From: Eggerthellaceae bacterium
GTDB taxonomy: Bacteria > Actinomycetota > Coriobacteriia > Coriobacteriales > Eggerthellaceae
DNA length: 20,193 bases
Assembly (NCBI GenBank): GCA_003452695.1
Contig: DMNP01000229.1
Location: 1 to 20,193 of the forward strand
Direction of reading: 5' to 3'
Shown here: positions 1-8,220 of the stretch, piece after piece
How the letters are laid out: every line of letters begins with the position of its first letter
How positions within the stretch are numbered: the first letter of the stretch is position 1
Notes under the pieces: generated by a model
Seen by the model: the letters and a program-made list of their open reading frames with translations, nothing else
Database searches by the model: none
Told to the model about the DNA's origin: nothing
Position numbers and translations under genes: made by a program

Positions 1-228
1 GAAGTGGACATCGCGGCCGAAATCGGCGATGGCGGAGCGGGCATGCTGAAGCGCATCGTAACCGAAAGCGTGAACGGCTTCCTGGAACCGCACCGCGAGC
101 GCCGCGCGCAGTTCGAAGCCGACTTGGACTACGTGAAAGACGTGCTGCACGAGGGCAACCGCCGCATGAACGAAATCGCCAACGCAACGCTCGACGAGGT
201 GCGCGAAGCCATGAACATGGTGTACTAG
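1..228 (+). CDS. trpS: Tryptophanyl-tRNA synthetase, C-terminal end (partial)
   Basis: Only the last 75 codons are in the window; the frame is open to the left edge and stops with TAG at 226-228. The readable part is an alpha-helical tail with the order typical of bacterial TrpRS C-termini: a helix ending in EPHRERR, a D-Y-V-K-D-V-L-H-E-G-N-R-R stretch (family pattern: vxxiLxxGaxkAr) and the closing TLDEVREAMNMVY (family pattern: tlxeVrxamGl). The enzyme charges tRNA-Trp in the cytoplasm. The catalytic HIGH and KMSKS motifs would lie upstream and cannot be checked here. The call therefore rests on tail similarity recalled from the family. The next gene begins 19 nt downstream and may be co-transcribed. 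Confidence 0.72.
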   Translation, partial: EVDIAAEIGDGGAGMLKRIVTESVNGFLEPHRERRAQFEADLDYVKDVLHEGNRRMNEIANATLDEVREAMNMVY

Positions 229-247
229 CGCAGGATGCGACGCAGCC

Positions 248-535
248 ATGGGAAGCAGGAAGCCATCCGCCAAGGCGAAGCGGGTAAGCGAATTCAAGGC
301 GCAGCTCGGCGGGCTTGACGACATTTTCGAACGCGAAGAACGCCGGCGCGACGACCTGTCGGCCCGCAAGGAAGCGGCGCTGCGCAACAAGGCTTGCGAA
401 TCGAAGAACCGCTATGCATCGTACAGCGAGGCGCAGGACGCCATCGCTTCCTGCGCCGCCCATGGCAAGCGGGGGCTGCATGCCTACCGCTGCCCCTATT
501 GCAACGGCTGGCACCTTACCTCGAAGCCGAAATAG
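248..535 (+). CDS. Small conserved protein with C-terminal Cys motif (putative zinc-binding)
   Basis: 95 residues. The N-terminal half is highly charged and probably helical (Lys/Arg/Glu-rich, residues 1-50). The C-terminal half has the pattern K-x-C-E-x-K-x-R-Y-x-S, then about 30 residues, then AYRCPYCNGWHLTS. Two Cys in CPYC, the Cys at KACE and the His of GWH could form a small zinc ribbon. Similar short proteins with an 'RCPYC-GWHLT' ending occur in actinobacterial genomes and phages without a known function. It follows the trpS end by 19 nt. No strong ribosome-binding site is visible ahead of the ATG (only a GGA about 12 nt upstream), so translation may be coupled to trpS. Codon use resembles the neighbours. 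A nucleic-acid-binding role is possible but not shown. Confidence 0.68.
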   Translation: MGSRKPSAKAKRVSEFKAQLGGLDDIFEREERRRDDLSARKEAALRNKACESKNRYASYSEAQDAIASCAAHGKRGLHAYRCPYCNGWHLTSKPK

Positions 536-611
536 CGCGAAACGACCAGGGCGCGCCGGCTGGACGGGACGCGCTGGCCGAAGAACGCGCAAGAAACGGG
601 AGGACGCGGTC

Positions 612-3209
612 ATGGAAAGCTCGCTTGAGGACATCGCGATCGCATCGGACGAGCTGCCCGAGAGCACGCAGCTCGGCAGAATAGCGCAAGGCGCGTTTTC
701 GCAGGGGGCCGATGCCGACGAGGCGTTTTCCCTGTTCTTGGAATACGAAGAGGCCGATGGCATACAGCTCTGGTCGCATCAGGAAGACGCCTGCATGGCC
801 ATTGCCCTCGGCGACCATGTGGTGCTGGGCACGCCGACGGGAAGCGGGAAATCCACGGTTGCGCTGTGGCTGGCGTTCCTGGCGCTTGCCACTGGACAGC
901 GCATGTACTACACAGCACCCATAAAAGCGCTGGTCAGCGAAAAATTCTTCGACTTCGTGAAGCGGCTCGGCCGCGACAACGTGGGCATGGTCACCGGCGA
1001 TGTGTCCATTAACGGCGCAGCGCCGGTCATCTGCTGCACGGCCGAGATCCTGGCCAACGAGGCCCTGCGCTTCGGCCACGACGCGAACGTGGCCTATGCC
1101 GCGCTGGACGAATTCCACTTCTTCGGCGACCGCGAACGCGGATGGGCCTGGCAAGTGCCGCTGATCAGCCTGCCCTACACGCAGTTTCTGCTGATGAGCG
1201 CAACCCTCGGCGATACGGGCACCATCGCCGCCAAGCTGGAGGAGCAAACACGGCGACCCGTTACCACCATTGCCGACGCCCCGCGCCCCGTTCCCCTGGA
1301 ATACCAGTTCGCCGACGACACATCGCTGGAAGGCACGGTGGAGCTGGCTCTCCGCCGCGACGAAGCGCCCATCTACATCGTTCATTTCTCGCAAGACGAG
1401 GCGCTGAAAAGCGCGCAATCGCTGGCAAGCTTCGGCATATCCACCAAGGAACAGCGCGAGGCGATAAAGCGCGAACTTTCGGACGGACGCTTCACCACGG
1501 CATTCGGCAAGACGCTGAAGCGCCTGCTGCTTATGGGCGTGGGCGTGCACCATGCGGGCATGCTGCCCCGCTATCGCCGAACGGTCGAGCGCCTGGCCCA
1601 GCTGGGGCTTCTGCCGGTTATCTGCGGCACCGACACGCTGGGCATGGGCATAAACGTGCCCATCCGCACGGTGCTGCTGACGGCGTTGGCCAAATACGAC
1701 GGCGCGCGCGTGCGCCGCCTGAACGCGCGCGAGTTCCACCAGATTGCCGGTCGTGCGGGACGCAGCGGCTTCGACACGCAGGGCAGCGTCATTGCCCAGG
1801 CCACGAAATACGACATAGAGCGCAAGCGCGCACTGGCCAAGGCGGGCGGCGATCCCAAGAAGGCACGCAAGATAAAGACATCCAAGCCGCCAGAGGGTTT
1901 CGTGGGCTGGAACGAGGATACCTATCGGCGCCTGATAGAAGCCGTGCCCGAAAAGCTGCACCCGCGCATGCAGATGACGCATGCCATGGCGCTGGCCGAA
2001 ATAATGCAGGGCGGACCGGCCTGGCAGCGCACGCACGACCTGGTGGACGCGTCCATGCAAGACGACGATCAGAAGGAGCGTCTGCACCAGCGCACCGACG
2101 AAGTGTTCGCAACCTTGGAAGCCGCAAGCCTTGTGGCCTGCGACCGCAGCGCGCGCGGCGAGGGCGAAGACGGCGAATGGAGCGTCGTGGGCGAAGTGCC
2201 CGAGGGCTTTGCGCTGGACCAACCGCTGTCCCCTTTCCTGCTCGTGGCGCTGGAACTGCTGGATCGCGAAGAGGAAACCTATGCGCTGGATTTGATATCC
2301 CTGGTCGAATCCACGCTCGAGCAGCCGCGCCAGATTCTGCGCGCGCAGGAAAAGGAAGCGCGCAGCGCCGCCGTGGCGGCCATGAAGGCCGAGGGCATCG
2401 AATACGAAGAGCGCATGGAACGACTGGAGGAGATTACCTACCCCAAGCCGCTGGAAGACCTGTTGCAGGCCGCCTTCTCGACCTACTGCAAGGCCATGCC
2501 CTGGGCCCTGGACTACGAGCTTGCACCGAAATCGGTGCTGCGCGACATGGTGGAGACCGCCAGCGATTTCAAGACCTACGTGCAGCGCTATGGGCTGGCG
2601 CGATGCGAGGGCATTCTGTTGCGCTATCTGTCCGATGCCTATCACGTGCTCGACCGCACCGTGCCCCCCGAGTTCTTCGACGAGCGCCTGGACGATATCG
2701 TGTGCTGGCTGGGATGGCTCGTGCAGAGCATCGACTCCAGCCTGTTCGACGAATGGGCTGGAAACGACGAGGACGCCGAGGCCCGCGATGCAGCTGCCCC
2801 TGGCGCGCAAGACGCCGTGGTCGCGGACCGGCGCGCCCTTATCCTTCTTGTGCGCAACGCGCTGTTCGCGCGCGTACGGCTGGCCGCGCTCGGAAAGGTG
2901 GCCGAGCTCGGCGCGCTCGACGCCGACTGGGGTTGGCCCGAGGCCCGCTGGCAGCAAGCGTTGGACGCCTATTTCGCCGAGCACGAGGAAATCCTGATAG
3001 ACGCGCATGCGCGCAGCGCTGCGTACCTGGACATCGATGAAAGCCCCGAAACGGCCGAGCACCAGTGGCGCGTGCGCCAGATCTTCTTGGACGATGTCGC
3101 AGACCTGGATTTCCGCATCGAAGCCGACCTGGACCTGGATGCCAGCCAAGAGGAAAGCCAAGCCGTGTTCAAGAACTACCGCGTCGGTTTCGTGGAAGAC
3201 CTGGCATAA
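612..3209 (+). CDS. DEAD/DEAH-box helicase with C-terminal DUF3516 domain
   Basis: 865 residues from the ATG at 612, chosen because GGGAGG lies 8 nt upstream (598-603); the frame stays open further upstream but that part reads as the shadow of the previous gene. SF2 helicase motifs appear in order: Walker A GTPTGSGKST (73-82), motif II DEFH (166-169), motif III SATLG (196-200), HHAGM (313-317), motif V-like GTDTLGMGINVP (339-350) and motif VI QIAGRAGR (377-384). The HHAGM and GMGINVP signatures place it near the Ski2/Mtr4-like group. The roughly 480-residue C-terminal half matches in layout the DUF3516 region typical of actinobacterial helicases of 830-900 residues. It is expected to unwind RNA or structured nucleic acids with ATP in the cytoplasm; the exact substrate is unknown. 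It looks intact. A weak hairpin follows the stop codon and the next gene has its own promoter. Confidence 0.95.
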   Translation: MESSLEDIAIASDELPESTQLGRIAQGAFSQGADADEAFSLFLEYEEADGIQLWSHQEDACMAIALGDHVVLGTPTGSGKSTVALWLAFLALATGQRMYYTAPIKALVSEKFFDFVKRLGRDNVGMVTGDVSINGAAPVICCTAEILANEALRFGHDANVAYAALDEFHFFGDRERGWAWQVPLISLPYTQFLLMSATLGDTGTIAAKLEEQTRRPVTTIADAPRPVPLEYQFADDTSLEGTVELALRRDEAPIYIVHFSQDEALKSAQSLASFGISTKEQREAIKRELSDGRFTTAFGKTLKRLLLMGVGVHHAGMLPRYRRTVERLAQLGLLPVICGTDTLGMGINVPIRTVLLTALAKYDGARVRRLNAREFHQIAGRAGRSGFDTQGSVIAQATKYDIERKRALAKAGGDPKKARKIKTSKPPEGFVGWNEDTYRRLIEAVPEKLHPRMQMTHAMALAEIMQGGPAWQRTHDLVDASMQDDDQKERLHQRTDEVFATLEAASLVACDRSARGEGEDGEWSVVGEVPEGFALDQPLSPFLLVALELLDREEETYALDLISLVESTLEQPRQILRAQEKEARSAAVAAMKAEGIEYEERMERLEEITYPKPLEDLLQAAFSTYCKAMPWALDYELAPKSVLRDMVETASDFKTYVQRYGLARCEGILLRYLSDAYHVLDRTVPPEFFDERLDDIVCWLGWLVQSIDSSLFDEWAGNDEDAEARDAAAPGAQDAVVADRRALILLVRNALFARVRLAALGKVAELGALDADWGWPEARWQQALDAYFAEHEEILIDAHARSAAYLDIDESPETAEHQWRVRQIFLDDVADLDFRIEADLDLDASQEESQAVFKNYRVGFVEDLA

Positions 3210-3210
3210 C

Positions 3211-3240
3211 CCCGCCCTCTGGCGGGACGCGGCCGGTTTT
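3211..3240 (+). terminator. Weak terminator-like hairpin after the helicase
   Basis: CCCGCC (3211-3216) pairs with GGCGGG (3221-3226) around a CTCT loop, directly after the helicase stop. A TTTT run comes only at 3237-3240, separated from the stem by a GC-rich stretch, so it is not a textbook intrinsic terminator. Confidence 0.35.
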
Positions 3241-3280
3241 GCAGCTGCATGCCCTGCGTGGCACTGCGGCATTTCGGTAC

Positions 3281-3309
3281 TTGCCTTTTCCCTAAATCGG
3301 GACTACAGT
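3281..3309 (+). promoter_or_regulatory. Sigma70-type promoter of the DegV gene
   Basis: TTGCCT (3281-3286) and TACAGT (3304-3309) are separated by exactly 17 nt, close to the -35/-10 consensus. The predicted start lies about 50 nt before the DegV ATG. This indicates transcription independent of the helicase. Confidence 0.55.
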
Positions 3310-3366
3310 TCCACTCTGAGTATCGCAAAAAACGACCGTGAATACCACGAGCACGATAGGAGCACC

Positions 3367-4251
3367 ATGTCCGACTACATAATTGCAACCGCGTCTACCT
3401 CCGACCTGCCGCGCACCTGGCTCGACGAGCACCAGGTGCCCTTCATCGCCTATGGCTATACCGTGGGCGACCGCGCATGCGAAGACGACTGCCGCGAGGA
3501 AAGCCGCGTTGCCGTGTACGAGGGCATGCGCGCAGGCGATCGGCTGAAGACGTCCATGATAAACGAGTTCGCGTACATGGACTTCTTCCGCAGCTTGCTG
3601 CAGAGCGGCTTGGACGTCGTGTTCTGCGACATGTCGCTGGAAATGTCCGCATCGTATGCAAATTCGCTCGTGGCTGCAGAAAAGGTGCGGGCCGAGTTTC
3701 CCGAACAGCGCCTGTACGTTATGGACACGCGCTGCATTTCAGGCGGCCTCGGAACGCTCGTTGTGGAAATGGTGCGCCGCAAGGAACAGGGCGCAAGCTT
3801 CGACGAAGTGGTAGCATGGGCAGAGCAGAACAAGCTGAACATCGCCCATCGCTTCACCGTGGACGACCTGAACTACCTGAAAGAGGGCGGGCGCGTGTCG
3901 AACGCCTCGGCGCTGCTGGGCACCGTGTTGAACATCAAGCCGGTGCTGTACGTACCCGACAAGGGCACGCTCGACGTGGTTAGCAAGGTAAGAGGCCGCA
4001 AGGCATCGCTTCGTGCCATTCGCGACGGCATCGTGCACGACCTTTCCAAAGTAGACCCCACCGGCGTGGAGATACACATCCTGCATGCCGATTGCCGCAA
4101 GGACGCCGAAACCATCCGCGACCAGGTGAAGGCCGAATACCCGCAGCTCGGGCGCATTACCATAACGTCGCTTGGCGTGGTAATCGGCGCACACTGCGGC
4201 CCGGGCCTACTGGCAGTGTTCTACTTGTGCGACGGCCGCTATCCCGAATAA
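3367..4251 (+). CDS. DegV family protein (fatty-acid-binding, FakB-like)
   Basis: 294 residues, the usual DegV length. AGGAG at 3358-3362 lies 4 nt before the ATG at 3367; the open frame extends upstream but without a start that has a ribosome site. The family layout is visible: N-terminal strand with STSDLP (10-15), the TSM motif near 62-64, the segment DMSLEMSASYANS (88-100), where most members have a version of 'LSGTYxSA', the VMDTRCISGG stretch (118-127), then the second domain with FTVDDLNYLKEGGRVS and a conserved G-x-H-C-G-P-G near the C-terminus. DegV/FakB proteins bind a fatty acid and, with a FakA kinase, present it for phosphorylation and phospholipid synthesis in the cytoplasm. No fakA is in this window. 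Monocistronic, facing a convergent gene. Confidence 0.94.
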   Translation: MSDYIIATASTSDLPRTWLDEHQVPFIAYGYTVGDRACEDDCREESRVAVYEGMRAGDRLKTSMINEFAYMDFFRSLLQSGLDVVFCDMSLEMSASYANSLVAAEKVRAEFPEQRLYVMDTRCISGGLGTLVVEMVRRKEQGASFDEVVAWAEQNKLNIAHRFTVDDLNYLKEGGRVSNASALLGTVLNIKPVLYVPDKGTLDVVSKVRGRKASLRAIRDGIVHDLSKVDPTGVEIHILHADCRKDAETIRDQVKAEYPQLGRITITSLGVVIGAHCGPGLLAVFYLCDGRYPE

Positions 4252-4289
4252 GTCGGGCAGATTAAAAGCAACGTTGGAACATACCAGCG

Positions 4290-5273
4290 CTATCCAGCCA
4301 GGTAGGTGCCGATGAGCAGGGTGTCTGTGCCCTTCGACCCCACGCCGTGCTTCAGGGCCTCGATCCAACCGGAGTCACCGTCTTCGGTCGTCATGCGGAA
4401 GAACAGCTTGCCCTGCTTCATGCACACCCTGCTTATCTTCACCTTCTGACCGGCAGACACGCGGTACTTCACGGTGTTCAACGTGGTGTTCGTGAAAGCG
4501 GAGAAGGCCACGCGCGCAGGCGCAAACAGCTTTCCAGTTCTATAGGGGCCGTTGGACACGCCATACGACAGGATGGACGTTGTGTTTCCCGTCCGCAGCA
4601 GCTTGCCGTTCTTCATCTTGTAGGTGTAGGTGAATTCCACGGCGCCGGCCGTCATGGTCATGTAGCGGTACGTCGCCCTTACGGTATTGCCCGACGCAAT
4701 GGCATCCACAAGTTGGCGATGGTTGCCATAGCCCGCAGGCAGGCTGTTTGCCGATGCCACCGCCGAAAGCCTTTTGCCGTGGTATTGCAGCACCAGCTGC
4801 GATCCATCGCCGTTGTTCGCATCGCATTTAACGAAAAGGAACGCTGCCCCGTTTTTCATGCGCAGGTATTTCGCAGTCACGCCGGTTGGGAAGAAGCCGT
4901 TGCCGTCCAGCCCCTTCACGGTGCGGCAGAGCTTGCCGTTCACGTAGATACGCAGCGTTTCTGCCCAGTTGTCGTCGGACTTCGCCAGCACGAAGGTAAT
5001 CGCATCGGGCTTGCCGTTGCCGGTGATGTCGTATTTCTTCACCGTCTTCTTGGAAAACTTCTCGCCGGAGCGCACGAGATAGGCGTTTTCCACCTTCGCG
5101 GAAGACGCCTGCGCATCCAAGCCCTGCTTCTGCGCCGACCGCGTTGCGGAAAGACCGTCGTCCTGCGCTGCAAGGGCCTGGTCGGAGGCCAGCGCAGCCG
5201 CAATCAGCAAGGCCATCGCCAGCGCCAGTAAAGCGCCGAGCACTCGCGATATGGGATGGCGTGCCTGTTGCAT
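4290..5273 (-). CDS. Secreted protein with FG-GAP/VCBS-like calcium loop
   Basis: 327 residues. AAGGG lies about 8 nt before the ATG at 5273. A clear signal peptide (Arg at 5 and 10, hydrophobic core about 11-30, cleavage near ALA-AQ) points to export. After a short linker the sequence KKYDITGNGKPDAITF (about 79-94) forms a D-x-T-G-N-G-K-x-D loop as in FG-GAP/VCBS beta-propeller blades that bind calcium. The remainder is Lys/Gly/Thr-rich beta structure. A C-terminal portion (about 265-320, with 'YRVSAGQKVKISRV...GKLFFRMTTEDGDSGWIEAL') looks like a bacterial SH3-type domain, judged only from pattern. There is no LPXTG or C-terminal membrane helix, so it is either released or held by the SH3-like region. 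It is convergent with DegV. The substrate is unknown. Confidence 0.82.
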   Translation of the reverse strand: MQQARHPISRVLGALLALAMALLIAAALASDQALAAQDDGLSATRSAQKQGLDAQASSAKVENAYLVRSGEKFSKKTVKKYDITGNGKPDAITFVLAKSDDNWAETLRIYVNGKLCRTVKGLDGNGFFPTGVTAKYLRMKNGAAFLFVKCDANNGDGSQLVLQYHGKRLSAVASANSLPAGYGNHRQLVDAIASGNTVRATYRYMTMTAGAVEFTYTYKMKNGKLLRTGNTTSILSYGVSNGPYRTGKLFAPARVAFSAFTNTTLNTVKYRVSAGQKVKISRVCMKQGKLFFRMTTEDGDSGWIEALKHGVGSKGTDTLLIGTYLAG

Positions 5274-5306
5274 GATGAATCCCTTGTCCTGCAGATAGTC
5301 TCATAC

Positions 5307-5312
5307 ATTGTA
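5307..5312 (-). promoter_or_regulatory. Possible -10 box for the secreted Ca-loop protein
   Basis: TACAAT on the - strand (ATTGTA on +) lies 34 nt ahead of the start codon at 5273. No good -35 box is found at 16-18 nt, so this is only a candidate. Confidence 0.3.
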
Positions 5313-5374
5313 GCAAAATCAGGTGCACGGAGGTTGCAGCTGCCGCCCATCGTGCAACAGCCGTTACCCAACAT

Positions 5375-5528
5375 AGTTGCTCTTTATGGCCTAGCCAGCG
5401 GCGGAGACGGGGAGAGGGACGAGGGCGATTCTGCAGGCACATTTCTTGATATATGTTAAAGCAAAGCCGAAGCCAAGCCCGAATCTCTCTCCCCGTCTCC
5501 GCCGCTGGCTAGGCCATAAAAAGTAACT
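5375..5528. repeat. 154-bp element with 42-bp inverted repeats
   Basis: The left arm (5375-5416) and right arm (5487-5528) are reverse complements at 40 of 42 positions; 34 consecutive positions, starting with the segment TTTATGGCCTAGCCAGC, are perfect. The 70-nt centre (5417-5486) is AT-richer in part and has no convincing gene. Beyond the arms a further ACAT/ATGT pair continues the symmetry with a 3-nt offset. It starts 14 nt after the stop codon of the diguanylate cyclase gene and ends about 100 nt before the next gene, so a - strand transcript would fold into a very long hairpin. It could be a MITE-like non-autonomous mobile element or a large transcription-ending structure. No T-run follows either arm, and no exact target duplication is seen. 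Confidence 0.85.
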
Positions 5529-5542
5529 CAATATGTCAGCAG

Positions 5543-6685
5543 CTATTCTGCCGGCTCGGGCGCTTCCTGCATCGTGGGCAGCCCGAACACTTGGTTCTTG
5601 CCGTTTCGCTTGGCTTCCATCAGGTTCGTGTCGGCATCGTGCAGCATGGCGCGGAAGGCCTCGTTGTCTGCAGCGATCCCGCTTACATACCCACCGCTGT
5701 AGGCAAGGTTTGTGTCGATGCCTTCCATCTGCTGAAGCTTCAGCTGGTCGGTTACCTTGCGCGCCTTCCGCGCGAATTCCTCGTCGCCGAATTCGGGTGC
5801 GACGATAAGGAACTCGTCGCCGCCGTAGCGGTAGGTGCACTCGTCGCCGAACGATTCGCGCAGGGCGTAGAAAAACTGCTTCAGCAAGGCATCGCCCACG
5901 CCATGTCCGTATTGGTCGTTGTAGTGCTTGAAGTCGTCGATATCGCAGATCATAAGCGATATTTCGATTCCGAGATAGGCAGGAAAATCGTCGCGCAGGT
6001 AATGCCTGTTCTTGGCGCCGGTAAGCTCGTCGCGCCGCGACATGTCTTCCACGAGAAGCTGCTGCTTGCAGGCGCGGTAGAACAGGACATACACCACCCA
6101 GCATACGATCATATCTAGAATGGCTAGGTAGATAAGGTCATGCAGGATTTCAGCGCTCATGAACCCAACCAGCTCCAGCGAGGCGCCGAACAGGAAGAAC
6201 GTCGACGCGAAGTATATAAGCGCAACGAGGGGGTCGAAGATGATAAGGCCGGCCACGAGGAACTGAATCGAAGCGTAGATGAGTATCTGGCGGTCGGCCG
6301 AGGCGCCCGAATCCGCCAGGCCCCAGATCATGGCCACAAGGAACGCGAACAGGGCCGTCACTATCGCGGCAATTCCCGGGCGTTCCCAGCCCTTTCGGAT
6401 GTAGAACCAGGCGAATGCCGATATGGCTAGCAGAACAACTACTGCAACGCAGGTGGTAACGATGTAGCGCATCGTCTTGGCGGCGTCTTCGTGCGCCGAA
6501 TCATTGAAGCCGTCGATGGGGCACGGTATGCCGGTAATCAGGCAAAACGCAAGCATGGCCGCGAAAAGTGCCACGGCGATCGACCCAACGCACACGATGG
6601 GCAGGTTGCGGCGCGCGATTCTTTGGTGAAGCCATCGCGGCGCCGTTATGCCCAGCCATTCAGGTATGCGCTGCCAGAAACTCAA
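5543..6685 (-). CDS. Membrane-bound GGDEF protein (putative diguanylate cyclase)
   Basis: 380 residues from a TTG start at 6685, chosen because AAGGAGA (6689-6695) is just upstream; a GTG at 6724 extends the frame but lies upstream of the probable -10 box (6713-6718), so it is unlikely to be used. The N-terminal half has about six hydrophobic segments (roughly residues 30-52, 74-96, 103-124, 136-152, 154-172, 180-202). The GGDEF domain follows: DELTGAKNR (219-227), CDIDDFKHYND (247-257) and the active-site RYGGDEF (286-292). It should make cyclic di-GMP from two GTP at the membrane. The position of the usual RxxD inhibitory site reads FGDE, so product inhibition through that site appears absent. 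No EAL domain or PilZ partner lies nearby. The sensed signal is unknown. Confidence 0.92.
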   Translation of the reverse strand: MSFWQRIPEWLGITAPRWLHQRIARRNLPIVCVGSIAVALFAAMLAFCLITGIPCPIDGFNDSAHEDAAKTMRYIVTTCVAVVVLLAISAFAWFYIRKGWERPGIAAIVTALFAFLVAMIWGLADSGASADRQILIYASIQFLVAGLIIFDPLVALIYFASTFFLFGASLELVGFMSAEILHDLIYLAILDMIVCWVVYVLFYRACKQQLLVEDMSRRDELTGAKNRHYLRDDFPAYLGIEISLMICDIDDFKHYNDQYGHGVGDALLKQFFYALRESFGDECTYRYGGDEFLIVAPEFGDEEFARKARKVTDQLKLQQMEGIDTNLAYSGGYVSGIAADNEAFRAMLHDADTNLMEAKRNGKNQVFGLPTMQEAPEPAE

Positions 6686-6712
6686 ACGTCTCCTTTCTGT
6701 ACACGTAGCTAT

Positions 6713-6718
6713 ATTGTA
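6713..6718 (-). promoter_or_regulatory. Probable -10 box of the GGDEF gene
   Basis: TACAAT on the - strand lies 27 nt ahead of the TTG start and 17 nt ahead of AAGGAGA. No clear -35 hexamer is present. The position supports the TTG rather than the upstream GTG as start. Confidence 0.4.
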
Positions 6719-6914
6719 CTGCACCGATTAGCGATTCCTTTTGAAACCCGCAGGTTGATGCACTTCCGACAGGACACTAACACGGCTTGCCTTTTTAGGG
6801 CTAGGCAGGCGGCGGGTTGCAATTCACGATTTGGCGGCCTGGACGCCCCTGCCCGCGGCTTGGCCAGCAGCGCAAGGCAGCGCATTCGCAGCAGCCTTAC
6901 CACGACGAATCGGG

Positions 6915-6920
6915 TATACT
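6915..6920 (+). promoter_or_regulatory. Probable -10 box of the aldo/keto reductase gene
   Basis: TATACT (5 of 6 to consensus) lies 26 nt ahead of the ATG at 6947, giving a short leader holding AAAAGGAGAG. The hexamer 17 nt upstream (CAGCCT) is a poor -35. Confidence 0.4.
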
Positions 6921-6946
6921 TTCGGGGTTGAAAAGGAGAGAGGCAT

Positions 6947-8086
6947 ATGCAATACATCGACTTCAAGGACATGAAGCTTTCTGCTCTGGGATTCGGGGCC
7001 ATGCGGTTGCCCGTTATCGACGGCGATGACAACCGCATCGACGAGCCTGCAGCCGTGGAAATGGTGGACTACGCCATGGAACATGGCATTAACTACTACG
7101 ATTCCGCCTGGGGATATCACGGTGGGAACTCCGAACGCGTGTTGGGGCGCGCGCTGGCCAAGTATCCGCGCGATTCCTATTACCTGGCCACGAAATTCCC
7201 CGGCTACGACGTGTCGAATTTCGGCAAGCACGAGCAGATCTTCGCCGAGCAGCTGGAACGCTGCGGCGTGGACCGTTTCGACTTCTACCTGTTGCACAAC
7301 GTGTGCGAGCTGAACATCGAGCAGTACCTGGACGGCGACACGTACGGCACAGTGGAATACTTCGTGCAGCAGGTACGCGACGGACGCATCGGGCACCTGG
7401 GATTTTCCACGCACGGCAGCTTCGACACGTTCATGCGGTTCCTGGAAGCCTACGGCGACGCCATGGAGTTCTGCCAGATTCAGCTGAACTACATGGACTG
7501 GGAATTCCAGAACGCACGCGGCAAGGTTCAGGCGCTGCGCGAACGCGGCCTGGGCATCTGGGTGATGGAGCCGCTGCGCGGCGGCATCATCGTGTCGCTT
7601 TCCGACGAGGACATGGCGCCGCTTCGCGCGCTGCGTCCGCAGGCAAGCCCCATCGACTGGGCTTTCGCCTACGTGCGCGGCGTGCAGGGCGTGGACGTGG
7701 TGCTGTCGGGCATGTCGAACATGGACCAGCTGCGCCAGAACGTGGCGATTTTCGAGAACGAGGACACGCTTTCCGCCGATGAGGAACAGGCGCTGCTGGC
7801 ATTGGGCCGCAAACTGGCCTCGGCCAAGGGCGTTCCCTGCACGGCCTGCCACTACTGCGTGTCGCATTGCCCGCAGGAACTGGACATCCCGCGCCTGCTG
7901 GAGCTGTACAACGAGCATCTGTCGCGTCCGGACTTCGCCTTCATCGCCCCCATGGCCCTGGGCGCCATGCCACCCGAGAAACACCCGAGCGCCTGCGTGG
8001 GCTGCGGGTCGTGTTCGGCCGTATGCCCCCAGCAGATAGACATCCCCGCCGCCCTGGAAGATTTCGCAGCGCTGATGGGCGAATAG
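6947..8086 (+). CDS. Aldo/keto reductase with two C-terminal 4Fe-4S motifs
   Basis: 379 residues; AAAAGGAGAG (6931-6940) precedes the ATG. Residues 1-290 form an aldo/keto reductase TIM barrel with the catalytic tetrad visible: D52, Y57, K83 and H117 (in YDSAWGYH, ATKF and YLLHN). Residues 298-308 carry C-x2-C-x2-C-x3-C followed by P, and residues 350-360 a second C-x2-C-x2-C-x3-C-P, the pattern of 4Fe-4S ferredoxin clusters. This fused AKR-ferredoxin layout is common in anaerobic Clostridia and Coriobacteriia. Such enzymes probably reduce a carbonyl using NAD(P)H, with the clusters passing electrons to or from another partner; the substrate is not known. It is a single-gene unit, divergent from the GGDEF gene, and looks intact. 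Confidence 0.93.
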   Translation: MQYIDFKDMKLSALGFGAMRLPVIDGDDNRIDEPAAVEMVDYAMEHGINYYDSAWGYHGGNSERVLGRALAKYPRDSYYLATKFPGYDVSNFGKHEQIFAEQLERCGVDRFDFYLLHNVCELNIEQYLDGDTYGTVEYFVQQVRDGRIGHLGFSTHGSFDTFMRFLEAYGDAMEFCQIQLNYMDWEFQNARGKVQALRERGLGIWVMEPLRGGIIVSLSDEDMAPLRALRPQASPIDWAFAYVRGVQGVDVVLSGMSNMDQLRQNVAIFENEDTLSADEEQALLALGRKLASAKGVPCTACHYCVSHCPQELDIPRLLELYNEHLSRPDFAFIAPMALGAMPPEKHPSACVGCGSCSAVCPQQIDIPAALEDFAALMGE

Positions 8087-8099
8087 GCTGCAATCTCTC

Positions 8100-8152
8100 G
8101 GCTGGCGGGCGAGGAGCTTGCCTTTCGGCAGGCATGCGCACCCCGCCCAGCC
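8100..8152 (+). terminator. Nested hairpin after the aldo/keto reductase gene
   Basis: GGCTGGCGGG (8100-8109) pairs with CCCGCCCAGCC (8142-8152) with a single bulged C. Inside, GC-T-TGCCT (8116-8123) pairs with AGGCA-T-GC (8130-8137). It begins 13 nt after the stop codon. No T-run follows, so termination is inferred from position and stability only. Confidence 0.4.
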
Positions 8153-8157
8153 GTATC

Positions 8158-8190
8158 GATGAGCCGGAAGAACGGTTCTTCCGGCTCATT
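8158..8190. repeat. Intergenic palindrome, copy 1 of a hairpin family
   Basis: ATGAGCCGGAAGAA (8159-8172) pairs perfectly with TTCTTCCGGCTCAT (8176-8189) around a 3-nt CGG loop, with a G-T pair added at the base. It lies between two convergent genes and closely resembles the hairpin at 11607-11643. It may work as a bidirectional terminator or belong to a REP-like family. Confidence 0.75.
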
Positions 8191-8220
8191 CGGGCGGCCA
8201 ATGGACAAGAACGAGCTTCC

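Noticed and set aside
516..3272. A 918-codon open frame on the - strand opposite the helicase gene
   Set aside because: It is a GC-rich shadow of a well-supported helicase with all motifs in the other strand; it has His/Gln/Arg-rich low-complexity sequence and no domain or signal.
4243..4289. CCCGA/TCGGG hairpin and CGTTGG/CCAGCG pairing between the DegV and secreted protein genes
   Set aside because: The first is only five pairs across the stop codon; the second has a mismatch on the - strand RNA and no T-run on the + strand, so neither supports a terminator call.
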